Positions 9,030 through 21,234 of a stretch of 64,000 nucleotides of DNA are shown piece after piece (position 1 is the first letter of the stretch; each line of letters starts with the position of its first letter). This DNA is from Paucibacter sp. KCTC 42545 (GTDB taxonomy: Bacteria > Pseudomonadota > Gammaproteobacteria > Burkholderiales > Burkholderiaceae_C), in NCBI RefSeq assembly GCF_001477625.1, contig NZ_CP013692.1:2542001-2606000 (forward strand), written 5' to 3'. A program made the translations under genes and the position numbers. The notes under the pieces are model-generated. The model saw only the letters and a list, made by a program, of their open reading frames with translations. It searched no databases and was not told the DNA's origin.

Positions 9030-11060
9030 ATGTACACACAGCCATCTCCTGGTTCGCCGGGTATGGGTGATGAGGGCTCATGCCCCAATATCGCCAGCAG
9101 CGTCAAGCTCGAGCAGCTGACCGCCTTGCTGGGCCGCAGCGTCACGCCCAGCATCGCCGGGCTGGCCTACAGCATGGTGCCGGTGCTGTTGTTCTGGCCC
9201 CATCTGTCAAAAATCATGCTGCTGAGCTGGTTGGCCATGCGCGCACTGATCGTGTCGCTGCGCTGGGCCGATGTGCTGCGCTTCAAGCGCCTGAAGCCCG
9301 CGACCCTGACCCTCGCCCAAACCGATGCCTGGCGCCACCGCCACCTGCTGCTGCTGGGTCTGGACGCCTTCAGCTGGGGCGTGATGGGCCATCTGTTCTA
9401 CCTGCCCGGCGCGCCCGAACTCAATGGCCTGATCCTGGCCTCGGTGCTGGCCGTGATGGCGATCAGCCTGTTTTCGCTTGGCAATACCTTCAGCGCCAAT
9501 CTGGTCTGCGCCTCCCTGGCCGTGCTGCCCATGGTGCTGCACCAATTCAGCTTGGGCACGATGACGGCAAGCCTCACCGGACTGGGGCTGCTGGTTTTCC
9601 TGGGCCTGGCCTTGAGTGAATCACGCAAGATGGAGCTGCGCTTGACCGAACTGCTGCGCCACCGTTTCGCCAATGCCTGGGTGGCCGAGCAGCGCCAGCA
9701 AGCCCTGCAAACCGCCGAGCATTCCAGCACCAGCAAGAGCCGCTTCGTGGCGGTGATGAGCCATGAGATCCGCACCCCGCTGAACGGCATCCTGGGCATG
9801 ACCCAGTTGCTGGAGCGTTCCAATCTGGACGGCACGCAACGCGAGCAGGTCAACATCATGCGGCGCTCCGGCCAGCACTTGCTGGCCCTGGTCAACGACA
9901 TCCTCGACCTGGCCCGCATCGAATCCGGCAAGCTGGCAGTTGACACCGGCCCAGTGAATCTGCGCGAGACGGTGGATGACGTCTGCCAACTGCTGTCGCA
10001 AACCGCGCATGAAAAAGGCCTGGCCTTCGATTTACGGCTCAGCCCTGCCCTGCCGCTTTTCGCGCTGGGTGATGCCTCACGCATCAAGCAAGTGCTGCAC
10101 AACTTGATCGGCAATGCCATCAAGTTCACCGAGAAGGGACATGTCCGCGTCGAAGTGGCCACCGTGCACGATATGCGCGCCGGCACCATGCTGCGCTTTG
10201 CGGTGCACGACAGCGGCGAAGGCATTGCGGCCGACCAGCTGGAGCGCGTTTTCGCCCCCTTCGAACAAGCCCAAGACCTGCGTCGTAAAACGTCTAGCAA
10301 GCGCAAGGACGGCACCGGTCTGGGACTGACGATTTCGCGTGAACTGGCACGTGCCATGGGCGGCGATCTGCGCTGCAGCTCGGCGCCTGGCCATGGCTCA
10401 CTGTTCGAATTCACCCTGCCATTGCAGCCCTGCGAAGCGAGCAGCAGCGATAAATCGAGCGAGGCCGCAGCACCTTCTACAGCTTCAGCGCAAGCCGATG
10501 TGGCCGAGCCGGCTGCCCAGCCACTGAGCGGCAACCTCGGTGAGCTGCTGGCGGCCGCCACAGCCACGCCATCGACAACAGAGGCAACAATTGCGACAAC
10601 ACTGGCCGAGCCAAGCGCCAGCAAACAAGCCGTTACGCAGGCCAAGCGCCCTGCCCGCCAAGTGCCGCGCCTGAGCGGCCGCGTGCTGCTGGTGGACGAT
10701 AGCGCGGTCAATGTGCTGGTGGCCTCGTCCATGCTGGAGCAATGCGGCCTGCAGGTCGACCAGGCCGAGAATGGCCAAGAAGCGCTCGATCAGCTCAAGA
10801 CCAAGGACTACGACCTGGTCTTGATGGATTGCCAGATGCCGGTGCTGGACGGCTTTGAGGCCACCCGCCAATGGCGCAGCATCGAGCGCCGCGAGGCGAT
10901 GGGCCATGTGCCCATCGTGGCACTGACCGCCAGCGCAGTGAACGGTGACCGCGACCGTTGCATCCAAAGCGGCATGGACGACTATCTGGTCAAGCCCTTC
11001 GAGATGGACGATTTGCTGGGCGTGGCACAGCGCCATTTGCCTGCGACGCAGGCCGCCTGA
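9030..11060 (+). CDS. Hybrid sensor histidine kinase/response regulator
   Basis: The 676-residue protein has several hydrophobic helices in residues about 30-200 (a membrane sensor without an obvious named domain). A HisKA domain follows with phospho-acceptor His245 in [15 protein letters not shown]. The ATPase domain has the N box NLIGNAIKFTEKG near 358 and the G box DGTGLGLTISRELA. An Ala/Ser/Thr-rich linker leads to a receiver domain (VLLVDDSAVN near 551, phospho-acceptor Asp600 in DLVLMDCQMPVLDG). The ATG at 9030 has GAGGG 8 bp upstream. No cognate response regulator or Hpt gene is adjacent, and its stimulus is unknown. Confidence 0.92.
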   Translation: MYTQPSPGSPGMGDEGSCPNIASSVKLEQLTALLGRSVTPSIAGLAYSMVPVLLFWPHLSKIMLLSWLAMRALIVSLRWADVLRFKRLKPATLTLAQTDAWRHRHLLLLGLDAFSWGVMGHLFYLPGAPELNGLILASVLAVMAISLFSLGNTFSANLVCASLAVLPMVLHQFSLGTMTASLTGLGLLVFLGLALSESRKMELRLTELLRHRFANAWVAEQRQQALQTAEHSSTSKSRFVAVMSHEIRTPLNGILGMTQLLERSNLDGTQREQVNIMRRSGQHLLALVNDILDLARIESGKLAVDTGPVNLRETVDDVCQLLSQTAHEKGLAFDLRLSPALPLFALGDASRIKQVLHNLIGNAIKFTEKGHVRVEVATVHDMRAGTMLRFAVHDSGEGIAADQLERVFAPFEQAQDLRRKTSSKRKDGTGLGLTISRELARAMGGDLRCSSAPGHGSLFEFTLPLQPCEASSSDKSSEAAAPSTASAQADVAEPAAQPLSGNLGELLAAATATPSTTEATIATTLAEPSASKQAVTQAKRPARQVPRLSGRVLLVDDSAVNVLVASSMLEQCGLQVDQAENGQEALDQLKTKDYDLVLMDCQMPVLDGFEATRQWRSIERREAMGHVPIVALTASAVNGDRDRCIQSGMDDYLVKPFEMDDLLGVAQRHLPATQAA

Positions 11061-11106
11061 ATGCGGCCACTAAGGCTGCAGTCGGCTACCCGGCGATAAT
11101 CCGCGC

Positions 11107-12147
11107 ATGCAGGTTTTTCGCGGTTTTCATCATCCCGGCATCGCCAGCGCTTGCGCGCTGACGATTGGCAATTTCGACGGCGTCCACCGCGGCCATCAGG
11201 CCATGCTGGCCTTGCTCAAATCGGAGGCCCAACATCGCGGCTTGCCGAGTTGCGTGATGAGCTTCGAGCCCCATCCACGCGACTACTTTGCCGCCAAGCT
11301 CGGCAAGCCCGAACTGGCACCCGCCCGCATCGCCCTGCTGCGCGACAAGCTCAGCGAGCTAGAGCGCTGCGGCATCGACCAAGTCATCGTGCTGCGCTTC
11401 GACGCTGCCCTGGCTGCGCTGAGCGCCCAAGACTTCATTCAACAAGTGCTGGTTCAGGGCCTGGGCAGCAAATACATCTTGGTCGGCGACGACTTCCGCT
11501 TTGGCGCCAAGCGACTGGGCGACTACGCCACGCTGGACGCCGCTGGCCGGGCCCAAGGCTTCGATGTGGCCCGCATGATGAGCTACGAGGTGCATGGCCT
11601 GCGCGTCAGCAGCTCGGCCGTGCGTGAGGCCCTGGCCGCTGGCGATATGGCCGCCGCCACCCGCTTGCTGGGCCGGCCCTACGCCATCTCGGGCCATGTG
11701 GTGCATGGCGCCAAGCTCGGCCGCAGCCTGGGCGAGTCGGTCCCCGCTGCAGGCGATGGCTTTCGTACCCTGAACCTGCGCTTCACCCACGACAAGCCAG
11801 CCGCCCACGGCATCTTCGCGGTGCGGGTGCACGGGCTGGCCGGCCAGGTGCTGGACGGTGTGGCCTCGCTGGGCGTGCGCCCCACGGTGGAAGACGCCGG
11901 CCGCGTGCTGCTGGAAGTGCATTGCCTGGATTGGCCTGCCGAGCTGGGTGCGGCGGGCGGCTACGGTAAACTCGTACGGGTGGAACTCCTGCACAAACTT
12001 CGCGATGAAGCCCGTTACGACGGGCTGGCTACGCTGACGGCGGCCATCGCCCAGGATGTTCGCGACGCGCGCGCTTTTTTTGCAGGCGCTCAGGCGCCCG
12101 GCGCCCACGCGGCCTTGCGGCGCCAGACCACCCGCGACCGAATTTGA
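11107..12147 (+). CDS. ribF: Bifunctional riboflavin kinase/FAD synthetase RibF
   Basis: The 346-residue enzyme makes FMN from riboflavin and then FAD. The N-terminal adenylyltransferase domain shows TIGNFDGVHRGHQAML near residues 18-33 and the conserved SFEPHPRDYF. SSSAVREALAAGD marks the end of that domain. The C-terminal kinase domain includes RPTVEDAGRVLLEVHCLD. The gene order ribF-ileS-lspA is the usual one in proteobacteria. The ATG at 11107 gives the standard N-terminus. Confidence 0.95.
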   Translation: MQVFRGFHHPGIASACALTIGNFDGVHRGHQAMLALLKSEAQHRGLPSCVMSFEPHPRDYFAAKLGKPELAPARIALLRDKLSELERCGIDQVIVLRFDAALAALSAQDFIQQVLVQGLGSKYILVGDDFRFGAKRLGDYATLDAAGRAQGFDVARMMSYEVHGLRVSSSAVREALAAGDMAAATRLLGRPYAISGHVVHGAKLGRSLGESVPAAGDGFRTLNLRFTHDKPAAHGIFAVRVHGLAGQVLDGVASLGVRPTVEDAGRVLLEVHCLDWPAELGAAGGYGKLVRVELLHKLRDEARYDGLATLTAAIAQDVRDARAFFAGAQAPGAHAALRRQTTRDRI

Positions 12148-12249
12148 GGCTGACAGCAGGATCTGCCCTGCTTCGCTGAATCGCCTCTTCTTCCTCCGCT
12201 TCAAATCCCCCAAGGCTGCGCCTCCCGCCTGGCCTCACCGAGTTTTGCC

Positions 12250-15084
12250 ATGAGCACCACCAAAGACTATCGCGCCACCCTCAACCTGCCCGACACCCCC
12301 TTCCCGATGCGCGGCGACCTGCCCAAGCGCGAGGCCGGCTGGGTCAAGGAATGGGACGACCACGGGGTCTACAAAAAGCTGCGCGACGCGCGCTGCGGCG
12401 CACCGAAATTCGTTTTGCATGACGGCCCGCCCTATGCCAATGGCCAGATCCACATCGGCCACGCCGCCAACAAGATCCTCAAGGACATGATCGTCAAGGC
12501 GCGCCAACTCAAGGGCATGGACGCCGCCTACATCCCGGGCTGGGACTGCCACGGCCTGCCGATCGAGAACCAGATCGAGAAGACCTTCGGCCGCGGCCTG
12601 CCGCGCGACGAGGTGCAGGCCAAGAGCCGCGCCTACGCCGGCGAGCAGATCGACGCGCAGCGCCTGGACTTCAAGCGCCTGGGCGTGCTGGGCGAGTGGG
12701 ACAACCCTTACCGCACCATGAACTTCGCCAACGAGGCGGGTGAGATCCGGGTGCTCAAGCGCTTGTTCGAGCGCGGCTTTGTCTACCGCGGCCTCAAACC
12801 CGTGTACTGGTGCTTTGACTGCGGCTCCTCGCTGGCCGAATTCGAGATCGAATACCAAGACAAGCAAAGCCCGGCCGTGGATGTGGCCTTCTTGAGCGCC
12901 GAGCCCGAGAAGCTGGCCGCTGCCTTTGGCCTGCCCGCGCTGAACAAAGAAGCCTTCACCGTCATCTGGACCACCACACCCTGGACCATTCCGGCCAACC
13001 AGGCGCTGAACCTGAACCCGGAGCTGGTCTACGCTCTGGTGGACACGCCGCGCGGCATCTTCATGGTGGCCGAAGCCTTGGTGGAGAAATGCCTGGCCCG
13101 CTGGAAGCTCGAAGGCGCGGTGCTCGCCACCACCGTCGGCAAGAACCTGGCGATGCTGAAGTTCAAGCATCCCCTGGCCCATGTGGACGCGGGCTTCGAC
13201 CGCACCAGCCCGGTCTACCTGGCCGACTACGCCACCGCCGAAGACGGCACCGGCGTGGTTCACTCCGCGCCCGCCTACGGCCTGGACGACTTCCAGAGCT
13301 GCGTCAGCCACGGCATGGCCTTCAAGGACATCTTGAACCCGGTGCAAGGCAACGGCCAGTACGAGGCCGAGCTGCCCTTGTTCGGCGGCTTGCACATCTG
13401 GAAAGCCAACCCCGTCATCGCGCAAGCGCTGGAAGACGCGGGCCGTTTGCTCTCACACGTCAAGATCACCCACAGCTACCCGCACTGCTGGCGCCACAAG
13501 ACGCCGGTGATCTACCGCGCCGCAGCCCAGTGGTTTGTGCGCATGGACGAGGGCGAAGGCCTGTTCGCCATCGACGCGCCGGCCAAGAGCCTGCGCCAGA
13601 CCGCGCTGGAAGCCATCGAAGCCACCGGCTTCTACCCCGAGAATGGCCGCGCTCGCCTGCGCGACATGATCGCCGGCCGCCCCGACTGGTGCATCTCGCG
13701 CCAGCGCAGCTGGGGTGTGCCCCTGCCCATCTTCCTGCACAAGGACAGCGGCCAGCCGCACCCCGACACCCTGGCCTTCATCGAGCGCGCCGCCGCGCTG
13801 GTGGAAGCCGGTGGCGTGGAAGCCTGGGCCAAGCTGGACCCGGCCGAGTGGCTGGGCGAGCAAGCCGAGCACTACAGCAAGGGCAGCGACATCCTGGACG
13901 TGTGGTTCGACTCCGGCTCCACCTTTGAACATGTGCTCAAGGGCAGCCACAAGGGTGCGGCGCATGAGAGCGGCCCCGAGGCCGATTTGTATCTGGAAGG
14001 CCATGACCAGCACCGCGGTTGGTTCCACTCCAGCCTGCTGATCGCCTGCGCCCTGCACGGCCGCGCGCCCTACAAGGGCTTGCTGACCCACGGTTTTGTG
14101 GTGGACGGCAAGGGCCGCAAGATGAGCAAGTCCGAGGGCAATGTGGTGGCGCCGCAAGCCGTCAGCGACAAGATGGGCGCCGAGATCCTGCGCCTGTGGT
14201 GCGCGTCGACCGACTACTCAGGTGACTTGGGCCTGGACGACAAGATCCTGGCCCGCGTGGTGGACGCCTACCGCCGCATCCGCAACACCTTGCGCTTCTT
14301 GCTGGCCAATGTCAGCGACTTCGATGCCGCCACGCAAAGCGTGCCGCTGGACCAACTGCTGGAAGTGGACCGCTTCGCCCTGGCCCGCGCGGCTGAGTTG
14401 CAGGCCGACATCCTGGCCCACTTCGAGCGCTACGAGTTCCATCCCGTGGTGGCCAAGCTGCAGGTGTATTGCTCGGAAGACCTGGGCGCCTTCTACCTCG
14501 ATGTGCTGAAGGACCGCCTCTACACCACCGCCCCGGGCTCGCTGGCGCGCCGCTCGGCGCAAACCGCGCTGTGGCACATCACCCAGGCCATGCTGCGCTG
14601 GATGGCACCCTTCCTGAGCTTCACCGCCGAGGAAGCCTGGAAGATCTTTGCCGGCGCCCAGCCGGGCCAGAGCATCTTCACCGAAACCTACTGGCAGTTC
14701 GAGGCCGCTGACACCGAGTTGTTGGCCAAGTGGAGCCGCATCCGCGAAATCCGCGAAGCGGTCAACAAGGCCATCGAGGATGTGCGCTCCGCCGGTGGCG
14801 TGGGCTCATCGCTGCAGGCCGAAGTGGTCTTGGGCGTGAATCCGCAAGACTTGAGCCTGCTGCAGTCCTTGGGCGAGGATTTGAAATTCGTGCTGATCAC
14901 CTCGGCGGCCAGCCTGGTGGCGGCGGATGAGTTGAGCGTCACGGTCACGCCGTCCACGCAGCAAAAGTGCGAGCGTTGCTGGCACTACCGCGATGACGTC
15001 GGCAGCAATACCGAGCACCCGACCATTTGTGGCCGCTGCGACAGCAATCTGCACGGCGCGGGCGAAACGCGACTGGTGGCCTGA
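12250..15084 (+). CDS. ileS: Isoleucyl-tRNA synthetase
   Basis: This 944-residue class I synthetase charges tRNA-Ile. Landmarks are the HIGH motif (HIGH, residues 68-71), the long CP1 editing domain with [11 protein letters not shown], the KMSKS loop (KMSKSEGN, 624-628 onward), the anticodon-binding domain, and a C-terminal zinc finger CERCWH...CGRC. Length is normal. It lies between ribF and lspA, with 102 bp before it and 29 bp after it. The 102 bp upstream shows no clear T-box or other leader. Confidence 0.97.
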   Translation: MSTTKDYRATLNLPDTPFPMRGDLPKREAGWVKEWDDHGVYKKLRDARCGAPKFVLHDGPPYANGQIHIGHAANKILKDMIVKARQLKGMDAAYIPGWDCHGLPIENQIEKTFGRGLPRDEVQAKSRAYAGEQIDAQRLDFKRLGVLGEWDNPYRTMNFANEAGEIRVLKRLFERGFVYRGLKPVYWCFDCGSSLAEFEIEYQDKQSPAVDVAFLSAEPEKLAAAFGLPALNKEAFTVIWTTTPWTIPANQALNLNPELVYALVDTPRGIFMVAEALVEKCLARWKLEGAVLATTVGKNLAMLKFKHPLAHVDAGFDRTSPVYLADYATAEDGTGVVHSAPAYGLDDFQSCVSHGMAFKDILNPVQGNGQYEAELPLFGGLHIWKANPVIAQALEDAGRLLSHVKITHSYPHCWRHKTPVIYRAAAQWFVRMDEGEGLFAIDAPAKSLRQTALEAIEATGFYPENGRARLRDMIAGRPDWCISRQRSWGVPLPIFLHKDSGQPHPDTLAFIERAAALVEAGGVEAWAKLDPAEWLGEQAEHYSKGSDILDVWFDSGSTFEHVLKGSHKGAAHESGPEADLYLEGHDQHRGWFHSSLLIACALHGRAPYKGLLTHGFVVDGKGRKMSKSEGNVVAPQAVSDKMGAEILRLWCASTDYSGDLGLDDKILARVVDAYRRIRNTLRFLLANVSDFDAATQSVPLDQLLEVDRFALARAAELQADILAHFERYEFHPVVAKLQVYCSEDLGAFYLDVLKDRLYTTAPGSLARRSAQTALWHITQAMLRWMAPFLSFTAEEAWKIFAGAQPGQSIFTETYWQFEAADTELLAKWSRIREIREAVNKAIEDVRSAGGVGSSLQAEVVLGVNPQDLSLLQSLGEDLKFVLITSAASLVAADELSVTVTPSTQQKCERCWHYRDDVGSNTEHPTICGRCDSNLHGAGETRLVA

Positions 15085-15113
15085 ACGACCTTGGCGCAAA
15101 AGAAACCATTTTC

Positions 15114-15611
15114 ATGGCAACAAAAAAATCTGCCGGCGGCAATCGTCTAGGCTTTTGGCTGGGCATCGCCCTGATCGTCATCTTGCTGGACCAATTCACC
15201 AAGGTGCTGATCCTCGGTAACTTCCAGCTCGGCGACAGCCGCTACGTCACCAGCTTCTTCAATGTGGTGCGGGTGCACAACTACGGCGCTGCCTTTAGCT
15301 TCTTGCACGACGCTGGGGGCTGGCAGCGTTGGTTCTTCGTCGGCCTAGGTGCCGCAGCCACCGTATTCATCACCGTGATGCTGCGCCGCCATGGCCAGCA
15401 AAGCCTGTTTGCCAGCGCGCTGAGTCTGATTCTGGGCGGCGCCATCGGCAATGTGGTGGACCGCCTGATGCACGGCTATGTGGTGGACTTCATTCAAGTC
15501 CACTGGGGTGCGAAGTACTACTTCCCCTCATTCAACATCGCCGACAGTGCCATCACCATCGGCGCCGTGCTGCTGATCCTGGATGAGTTGCGCCGGGTGC
15601 GCAAAGGGTAA
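15114..15611 (+). CDS. lspA: Lipoprotein signal peptidase (signal peptidase II)
   Basis: The 165-residue inner-membrane aspartyl protease removes signal peptides from prolipoproteins. Four membrane helices can be seen. The two catalytic aspartates are Asp116 in GNVVDR and Asp144 in FNIADSAI. The start is the ATG at 15114, giving [10 protein letters not shown]; a longer upstream reading overlaps the ileS end and is not membrane-like. The gene follows ileS by 29 bp, as expected. Confidence 0.95.
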   Translation: MATKKSAGGNRLGFWLGIALIVILLDQFTKVLILGNFQLGDSRYVTSFFNVVRVHNYGAAFSFLHDAGGWQRWFFVGLGAAATVFITVMLRRHGQQSLFASALSLILGGAIGNVVDRLMHGYVVDFIQVHWGAKYYFPSFNIADSAITIGAVLLILDELRRVRKG

Positions 15612-15668
15612 AACCGGCTAGGACAAGTCCCCTGGTGGGCGCTCGGCGCGTGGCCTACGCTGCGTGGC

Positions 15669-16523
15669 ATGACGCCAATCGAAGCCCCAGCGACCAATCC
15701 TTCGGCCCAGCCAACAGCGCCCCCCTCGGCCAGCCCGGCCGAGAACGAAATTCCGGCCGACAGCGTTTTCGCCATCCAGCTGCGCACGCTCAGCTTAGCC
15801 GCTCCCTTCCACTGGTTGGCGCTGGGCTGGCGCGACTTCATGCGCGCCCCCCTCATCGGTGCTTTCTACGGCCTGTGCTTCATGCTGATGGGCTGGGCCC
15901 TGGTGGCGGTGTTCAAACATGCGCCGGTTTACACCCTGGCGCTGTCGGCGGGCTTTTTGCTGGTCGGGCCGCTGACCTGCCTGGGCCTCTACCAAGTCAG
16001 CTACCGGCTGGAAGTGGGTGAAACCCCGCGCTTGCTGGACTCGCTCACTGTCTGGCGGCGCCGCACCGGGCAGCTGGCCATCTTCGGCTTTGTGCTGCTC
16101 ATTCTCGAAATGCTGTGGGCGCGCTCGGCCCTGGTGGTGTTTGCGGTGAGCTTTAACGGCATGCCCGATTTCGCGGGCTCGCTGAGCAAATTGGTGGACA
16201 GCCAAAACCTCGGTTTCATTGCAGCCTATGTGGCGGTGGGGGGGCTTTTCGCCGCGCTGATTTTTGCCGTTAGCGTGATCTCCATGCCCATGCTCTTGCA
16301 CCGCGAGACCGACGCCATCAGCGCCGGCCTGACCAGCATGCGCTTGGTTTTGACGCAGATGGGCGTGATGCTGGTTTGGGGCGCCTTGATCACGGTGCTG
16401 GTCGTGCTGGCCTTGCTGCCGGGTTTTGCCGGCCTGATCCTCGTTGGCCCGCTGCTGGGACACGCCAGCTGGCATGCCTACCGCGAAGCTGTGGTGGACA
16501 GCCCGCCGCCCCAGGCAGCCTGA
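15669..16523 (+). CDS. DUF2189 (BPSS1780-type) integral membrane protein
   Basis: The 284-residue protein has a Pro/Ala-rich cytoplasmic N-terminus of about 30 residues and then about six hydrophobic helices. The stretch LAAPFHWLALGWRDFMRAPLIG and the following glycine-rich helix match the DUF2189 family, which is common in Burkholderiales and alphaproteobacteria. The function of this family is not known. It starts 57 bp after lspA on the same strand and could be transcribed with it. Confidence 0.8.
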   Translation: MTPIEAPATNPSAQPTAPPSASPAENEIPADSVFAIQLRTLSLAAPFHWLALGWRDFMRAPLIGAFYGLCFMLMGWALVAVFKHAPVYTLALSAGFLLVGPLTCLGLYQVSYRLEVGETPRLLDSLTVWRRRTGQLAIFGFVLLILEMLWARSALVVFAVSFNGMPDFAGSLSKLVDSQNLGFIAAYVAVGGLFAALIFAVSVISMPMLLHRETDAISAGLTSMRLVLTQMGVMLVWGALITVLVVLALLPGFAGLILVGPLLGHASWHAYREAVVDSPPPQAA

Positions 16524-16669
16524 GGGCGAAGTGCTGCAGGTCTGCCAAGAATCAAATAATTGCCGATTTGGGCCACAGGCGGCCCGCCGCGCAAGCAGAT
16601 GGCAAGCCGGCCAAGCCACAATGGCGCCTAGCGCCCATTGACCGCCTTCCGCCGCCCCCATCAACGTCC

Positions 16670-18247
<1,578 letters not shown>

Positions 18248-18252
18248 AGCAA

Positions 18253-19260
18253 TCAGACCAGCAAGATGCCGCAGCCCACCGTCTTGCGGGCTTCCATATC
18301 CCGGTGCGCCTGCACCACCTCGGCCAACGGGTAGCGCTGCTCCACGGGGATCTTCACCTGGCCGCTGAGCACCATGGCGAACAAGTCGTCAGCCATCAGC
18401 TGGCTGCTTTCACGCGTGGCCAGATGGGTGAACAGGGTCGGCCGGGTCACGTAAAGCGAACCCTTGGCCGCCAGCGTGCCCAGATTCAGCGGCGGCGCCA
18501 TGCCCGAGGCATTGCCAAAGCTGGCCAGCAGGCCGAAGGGCGCGAGGCTGTTGAGTGAGCCTTCCCAGGTATCCGCGCCCACCGAGTCGTACACCACCTT
18601 GACGCCGCGGCCGCCAGTGATCTCTCGCACCTGACTGGCAAAGTCGGGCTCGCGCCGGTAGTTGATGACATGGCTCGCCCCGGCCTGCAGCGCCAGCGCG
18701 CATTTCTCATCCGAACCGGCCGTGCCGATCAATTGCAGCCCCAGGGCCTTAGCCCACTGGCAAGCGATCAAGCCCACACCGCCGGCGGCAGCATGAAACA
18801 GCACATGGTCGCCGGCCTGCAAGCCGCCCTGCGGCAAGGTGCGGCGCAAAAGGTATTGGGCCGTCAAGCCCTTGAGCATCATGGCCGCGCCGGTTTCGAA
18901 GTCGATGCCTTCAGGCAGCTTGCACACCGAACGTGCCGGCAGCACCCGCGCCGTGGCGTAGGCCCCGGGCGGCGGGCTGGCATAGGCGGCGCGGTCGCCG
19001 ACGGCCAGATGCGACACGCCCTCGCCCACCGCCTCCACCACGCCGGCCGCCTCCATGCCAAGGACGGCCGGCATGGGCAGCGGATAGCTGCCATTGCGGT
19101 GATAGATGTCGATGAAATTCAGCCCGCATGCCTTGTGGCGGATGCGCACTTCGCCGGGGCCGGGCATGCCGGTCTCCACCGCCACCAGCTTCATCTGCTC
19201 GGGGCCGCCGACTTGATCAATGCGCACAACCTGCTCGGTGCTGGTCCAGTTACTCGTCAT
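18253..19260 (-). CDS. Zinc-independent quinone oxidoreductase (NADPH:quinone reductase, MDR superfamily)
   Basis: The 335-residue protein has the quinone-oxidoreductase N-terminus, with ACGLNFIDIYHRNGSYPLP, the NADPH-binding loop HAAAGGVGLIACQWAKALG and the C-terminal KTVGCGILLV. The zinc-ligand cysteines of alcohol dehydrogenases are absent. It should reduce quinones or enals with NADPH. The ATG at 19260 gives the normal family start; the frame stays open upstream but that part reads against the SDR gene. It is the last gene of a three-gene minus-strand set behind the DMT and SDR genes, with a 98-bp gap. Confidence 0.9.
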   Translation of the reverse strand: MTSNWTSTEQVVRIDQVGGPEQMKLVAVETGMPGPGEVRIRHKACGLNFIDIYHRNGSYPLPMPAVLGMEAAGVVEAVGEGVSHLAVGDRAAYASPPPGAYATARVLPARSVCKLPEGIDFETGAAMMLKGLTAQYLLRRTLPQGGLQAGDHVLFHAAAGGVGLIACQWAKALGLQLIGTAGSDEKCALALQAGASHVINYRREPDFASQVREITGGRGVKVVYDSVGADTWEGSLNSLAPFGLLASFGNASGMAPPLNLGTLAAKGSLYVTRPTLFTHLATRESSQLMADDLFAMVLSGQVKIPVEQRYPLAEVVQAHRDMEARKTVGCGILLV

Positions 19261-19358
19261 GGTATCGGCCCTTTCAAATGTCTGGCAAAAGAATCTCGCC
19301 TTCCTGCCAGGATTGCGCGCTTCGTGCCGAGAGTCGCGCCATGCTGATGCCCAGTCGG

Positions 19359-20147
19359 CTAGAACGCCCCGGGGTAGGCGCCGCCGTCCAGCAAGATGTT
19401 CTGGCCCGTCAGATAGCTCGCCTGCGCGCTGCACAACATGGCGCAAATGGCGCCAAATTCTTCCGCCGTGCCAAAGCGTTGGGCCGGGATGGCCGCGCTG
19501 CGTTTGGCTGCGGCCTGGGCCACGTCCATGCCGCTTTTGGCTGCACCCACCGCGATGTTCTTCTGCAGGCGTTCGGTGTCGAAAGCACCGGGCAGCAGAT
19601 TGTTGATGGTGACATTGCGCCCAGCCAAACCAGGTTGCCGCGCCAGGCCGGCGACAAAGCCCGTCAAGCCCGAGCGTGCGCCGTTGGACAGGCCCAGGAT
19701 GTCGATCGGCGCCTTGACTGCTGCGGAGGTGATATTGACCACCCGGCCAAAGCCCCGCGCAGCCATCGCATCCACGGTCGCCTTGATCAGCTCGATCGGC
19801 GTCAACATATTCGCGTCCAGCGCGGCCAGCCAATGCTCGCGCTGCCAGTCACGGAAATCGCCCGGCGGCGGGCCACCGGCGTTGTTGATCAGGATGTCCA
19901 CCTGCGGGCAGGCCGCCAGCGCCGCCGCGCGGCCCTCGGGCGTGGTGATGTCGCCCACCACAGCACGCACATCAACGTCTGGGTTCAAACGCCGCAGCGC
20001 CTCGGCCGTGGCCTGCAAATCGGCCGCGCCGCGCGCAGTGATCACCACATTCACGCCTTCGGCCACCAGGCTTTGCGCGCAGCCGCGCCCTAGCCCCTTG
20101 CTGGCGGCGCACACCAGCGCCCAGCGCCCTTGTAGACCCAAATCCAT
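19359..20147 (-). CDS. Atypical short-chain dehydrogenase/reductase lacking the catalytic Tyr and Lys
   Basis: The 262-residue protein has the Rossmann motif CAASKGLGRGCA near residues 13-24, NNAGG near 88-92 and a C-terminal LDGGAYPG, so the fold is clearly SDR. At the catalytic site the expected Tyr-x3-Lys is replaced: after the conserved ITS serine the sequence reads IDILGLSNGARSG, putting Ser and Arg in the Tyr and Lys places. Relatives with this change exist, and their chemistry is poorly defined. GGAGG for this gene lies inside the last codons of the upstream DMT gene, so translation is coupled. Confidence 0.87.
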   Translation of the reverse strand: MDLGLQGRWALVCAASKGLGRGCAQSLVAEGVNVVITARGAADLQATAEALRRLNPDVDVRAVVGDITTPEGRAAALAACPQVDILINNAGGPPPGDFRDWQREHWLAALDANMLTPIELIKATVDAMAARGFGRVVNITSAAVKAPIDILGLSNGARSGLTGFVAGLARQPGLAGRNVTINNLLPGAFDTERLQKNIAVGAAKSGMDVAQAAAKRSAAIPAQRFGTAEEFGAICAMLCSAQASYLTGQNILLDGGAYPGAF

Positions 20148-20151
20148 GGCA

Positions 20152-21105
20152 TTACCTCCAACGCGTCAAGAGCCACACGCCGCCCAGCACCAGCAGCGTG
20201 CCCGCAGCCACCATGGGCGTGAAGGGTTCCCCCAGAATCACCACGCCCATCAAAATCGTCGACATGGGGCCGATCATGCCGGTCTGGGCCGCCAGCGTGG
20301 CACCCAGCCGCTCAATCGCCATCATCACCATCAGCACCGGCGCAAACGTACAGGCCGTGGCATTGAGCACCGACAGCCAGATCACCTCCGGCGCCACCGC
20401 ACCCAAGCTGCCCAGCGGCCGCAGCAGCACAAACTGACCAATGCACAAAACACAGGCCACCGTGCTGGCCAGGCCCGTCAAGCGCATCGCCCCCAGGCGT
20501 TTAACCTCCTCGCCGCTGAACACCAGGTAGAGCGCATAGCTCACCGCGCTGCCGAAGACCAGGGCCGCGCCCAGCAGCACATCGGCGCCTTGCAAATGCA
20601 ATTCCTGGCCGAACACCAGCAGCACACCCGAATAGCTCAGCGCCAGGGCCAGCAATTGCCGCGTGCTGACGCGGCGTTTGAACAGCACCCAACCCAGTAG
20701 CAGCACGATGGTGGGGTTGAGGTAAAGAATCAGGCGCTCAAAACTGGCGCTGACATAGGCCAGGCCCGCGAAGTCCAGCATGCTGGCCAGGTAATAGCCC
20801 GAGAAGCCCAGGCCCAGCACGGCGATCCAATCGCGCCGCGTCAGCGCCCGTTGGCCGCGGCCAGCCCACCAGGCCAAGGCCACAAACAGCGGCAGCGCGA
20901 ACAACATGCGCAGCATGATCAGCGTGACCGCATCGACACCATGCCGATACGCCAGCTTGACGATGATGGCCTTGCCGGAGAAAGCCACGGCGCCCAAGCT
21001 TGCCAGCACAAGCCCGGGCCAAATCGGTTTCGGGAGGGAGGGAACGGGGGCGGAAGCCGGGGCCGAATCGGGCGCCGGATCGGGCGCATTGGAAGCAGAA
21101 CTCAT
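20152..21105 (-). CDS. DMT superfamily transporter (EamA/RhaT type)
   Basis: The 317-residue protein has about ten hydrophobic helices in two EamA repeats: an inner half starting near LVLASLGAVAFSGKAIIVKLAYRHG, and a second half with ALVFGSAVSYALYLVFSGE. The N-terminal 28 residues are Pro/Ala-rich. Family members export amino acids, purines or other small metabolites, but the substrate cannot be assigned. It is first in the DMT-SDR-quinone reductase set. Its stop codon overlaps the ribosome binding site of the SDR gene. Confidence 0.87.
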   Translation of the reverse strand: MSSASNAPDPAPDSAPASAPVPSLPKPIWPGLVLASLGAVAFSGKAIIVKLAYRHGVDAVTLIMLRMLFALPLFVALAWWAGRGQRALTRRDWIAVLGLGFSGYYLASMLDFAGLAYVSASFERLILYLNPTIVLLLGWVLFKRRVSTRQLLALALSYSGVLLVFGQELHLQGADVLLGAALVFGSAVSYALYLVFSGEEVKRLGAMRLTGLASTVACVLCIGQFVLLRPLGSLGAVAPEVIWLSVLNATACTFAPVLMVMMAIERLGATLAAQTGMIGPMSTILMGVVILGEPFTPMVAAGTLLVLGGVWLLTRWR

Positions 21106-21234
21106 TGCGCTGCATTCTAGAAGCCGCCCCTGCGCCGCGCTTGGCAGCGCACGCCAAGACCCTTCTTGGCTGGACGAGCCAGCCTCTGTCTACTTGCGCG
21201 AAGAGCTACTGAACGAGCGCTAGCGATCCTGTCC

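Noticed and set aside
19261..19833. Upstream extension of the quinone oxidoreductase frame
   Set aside because: It overlaps the SDR gene on the same strand in another frame and has no domain.
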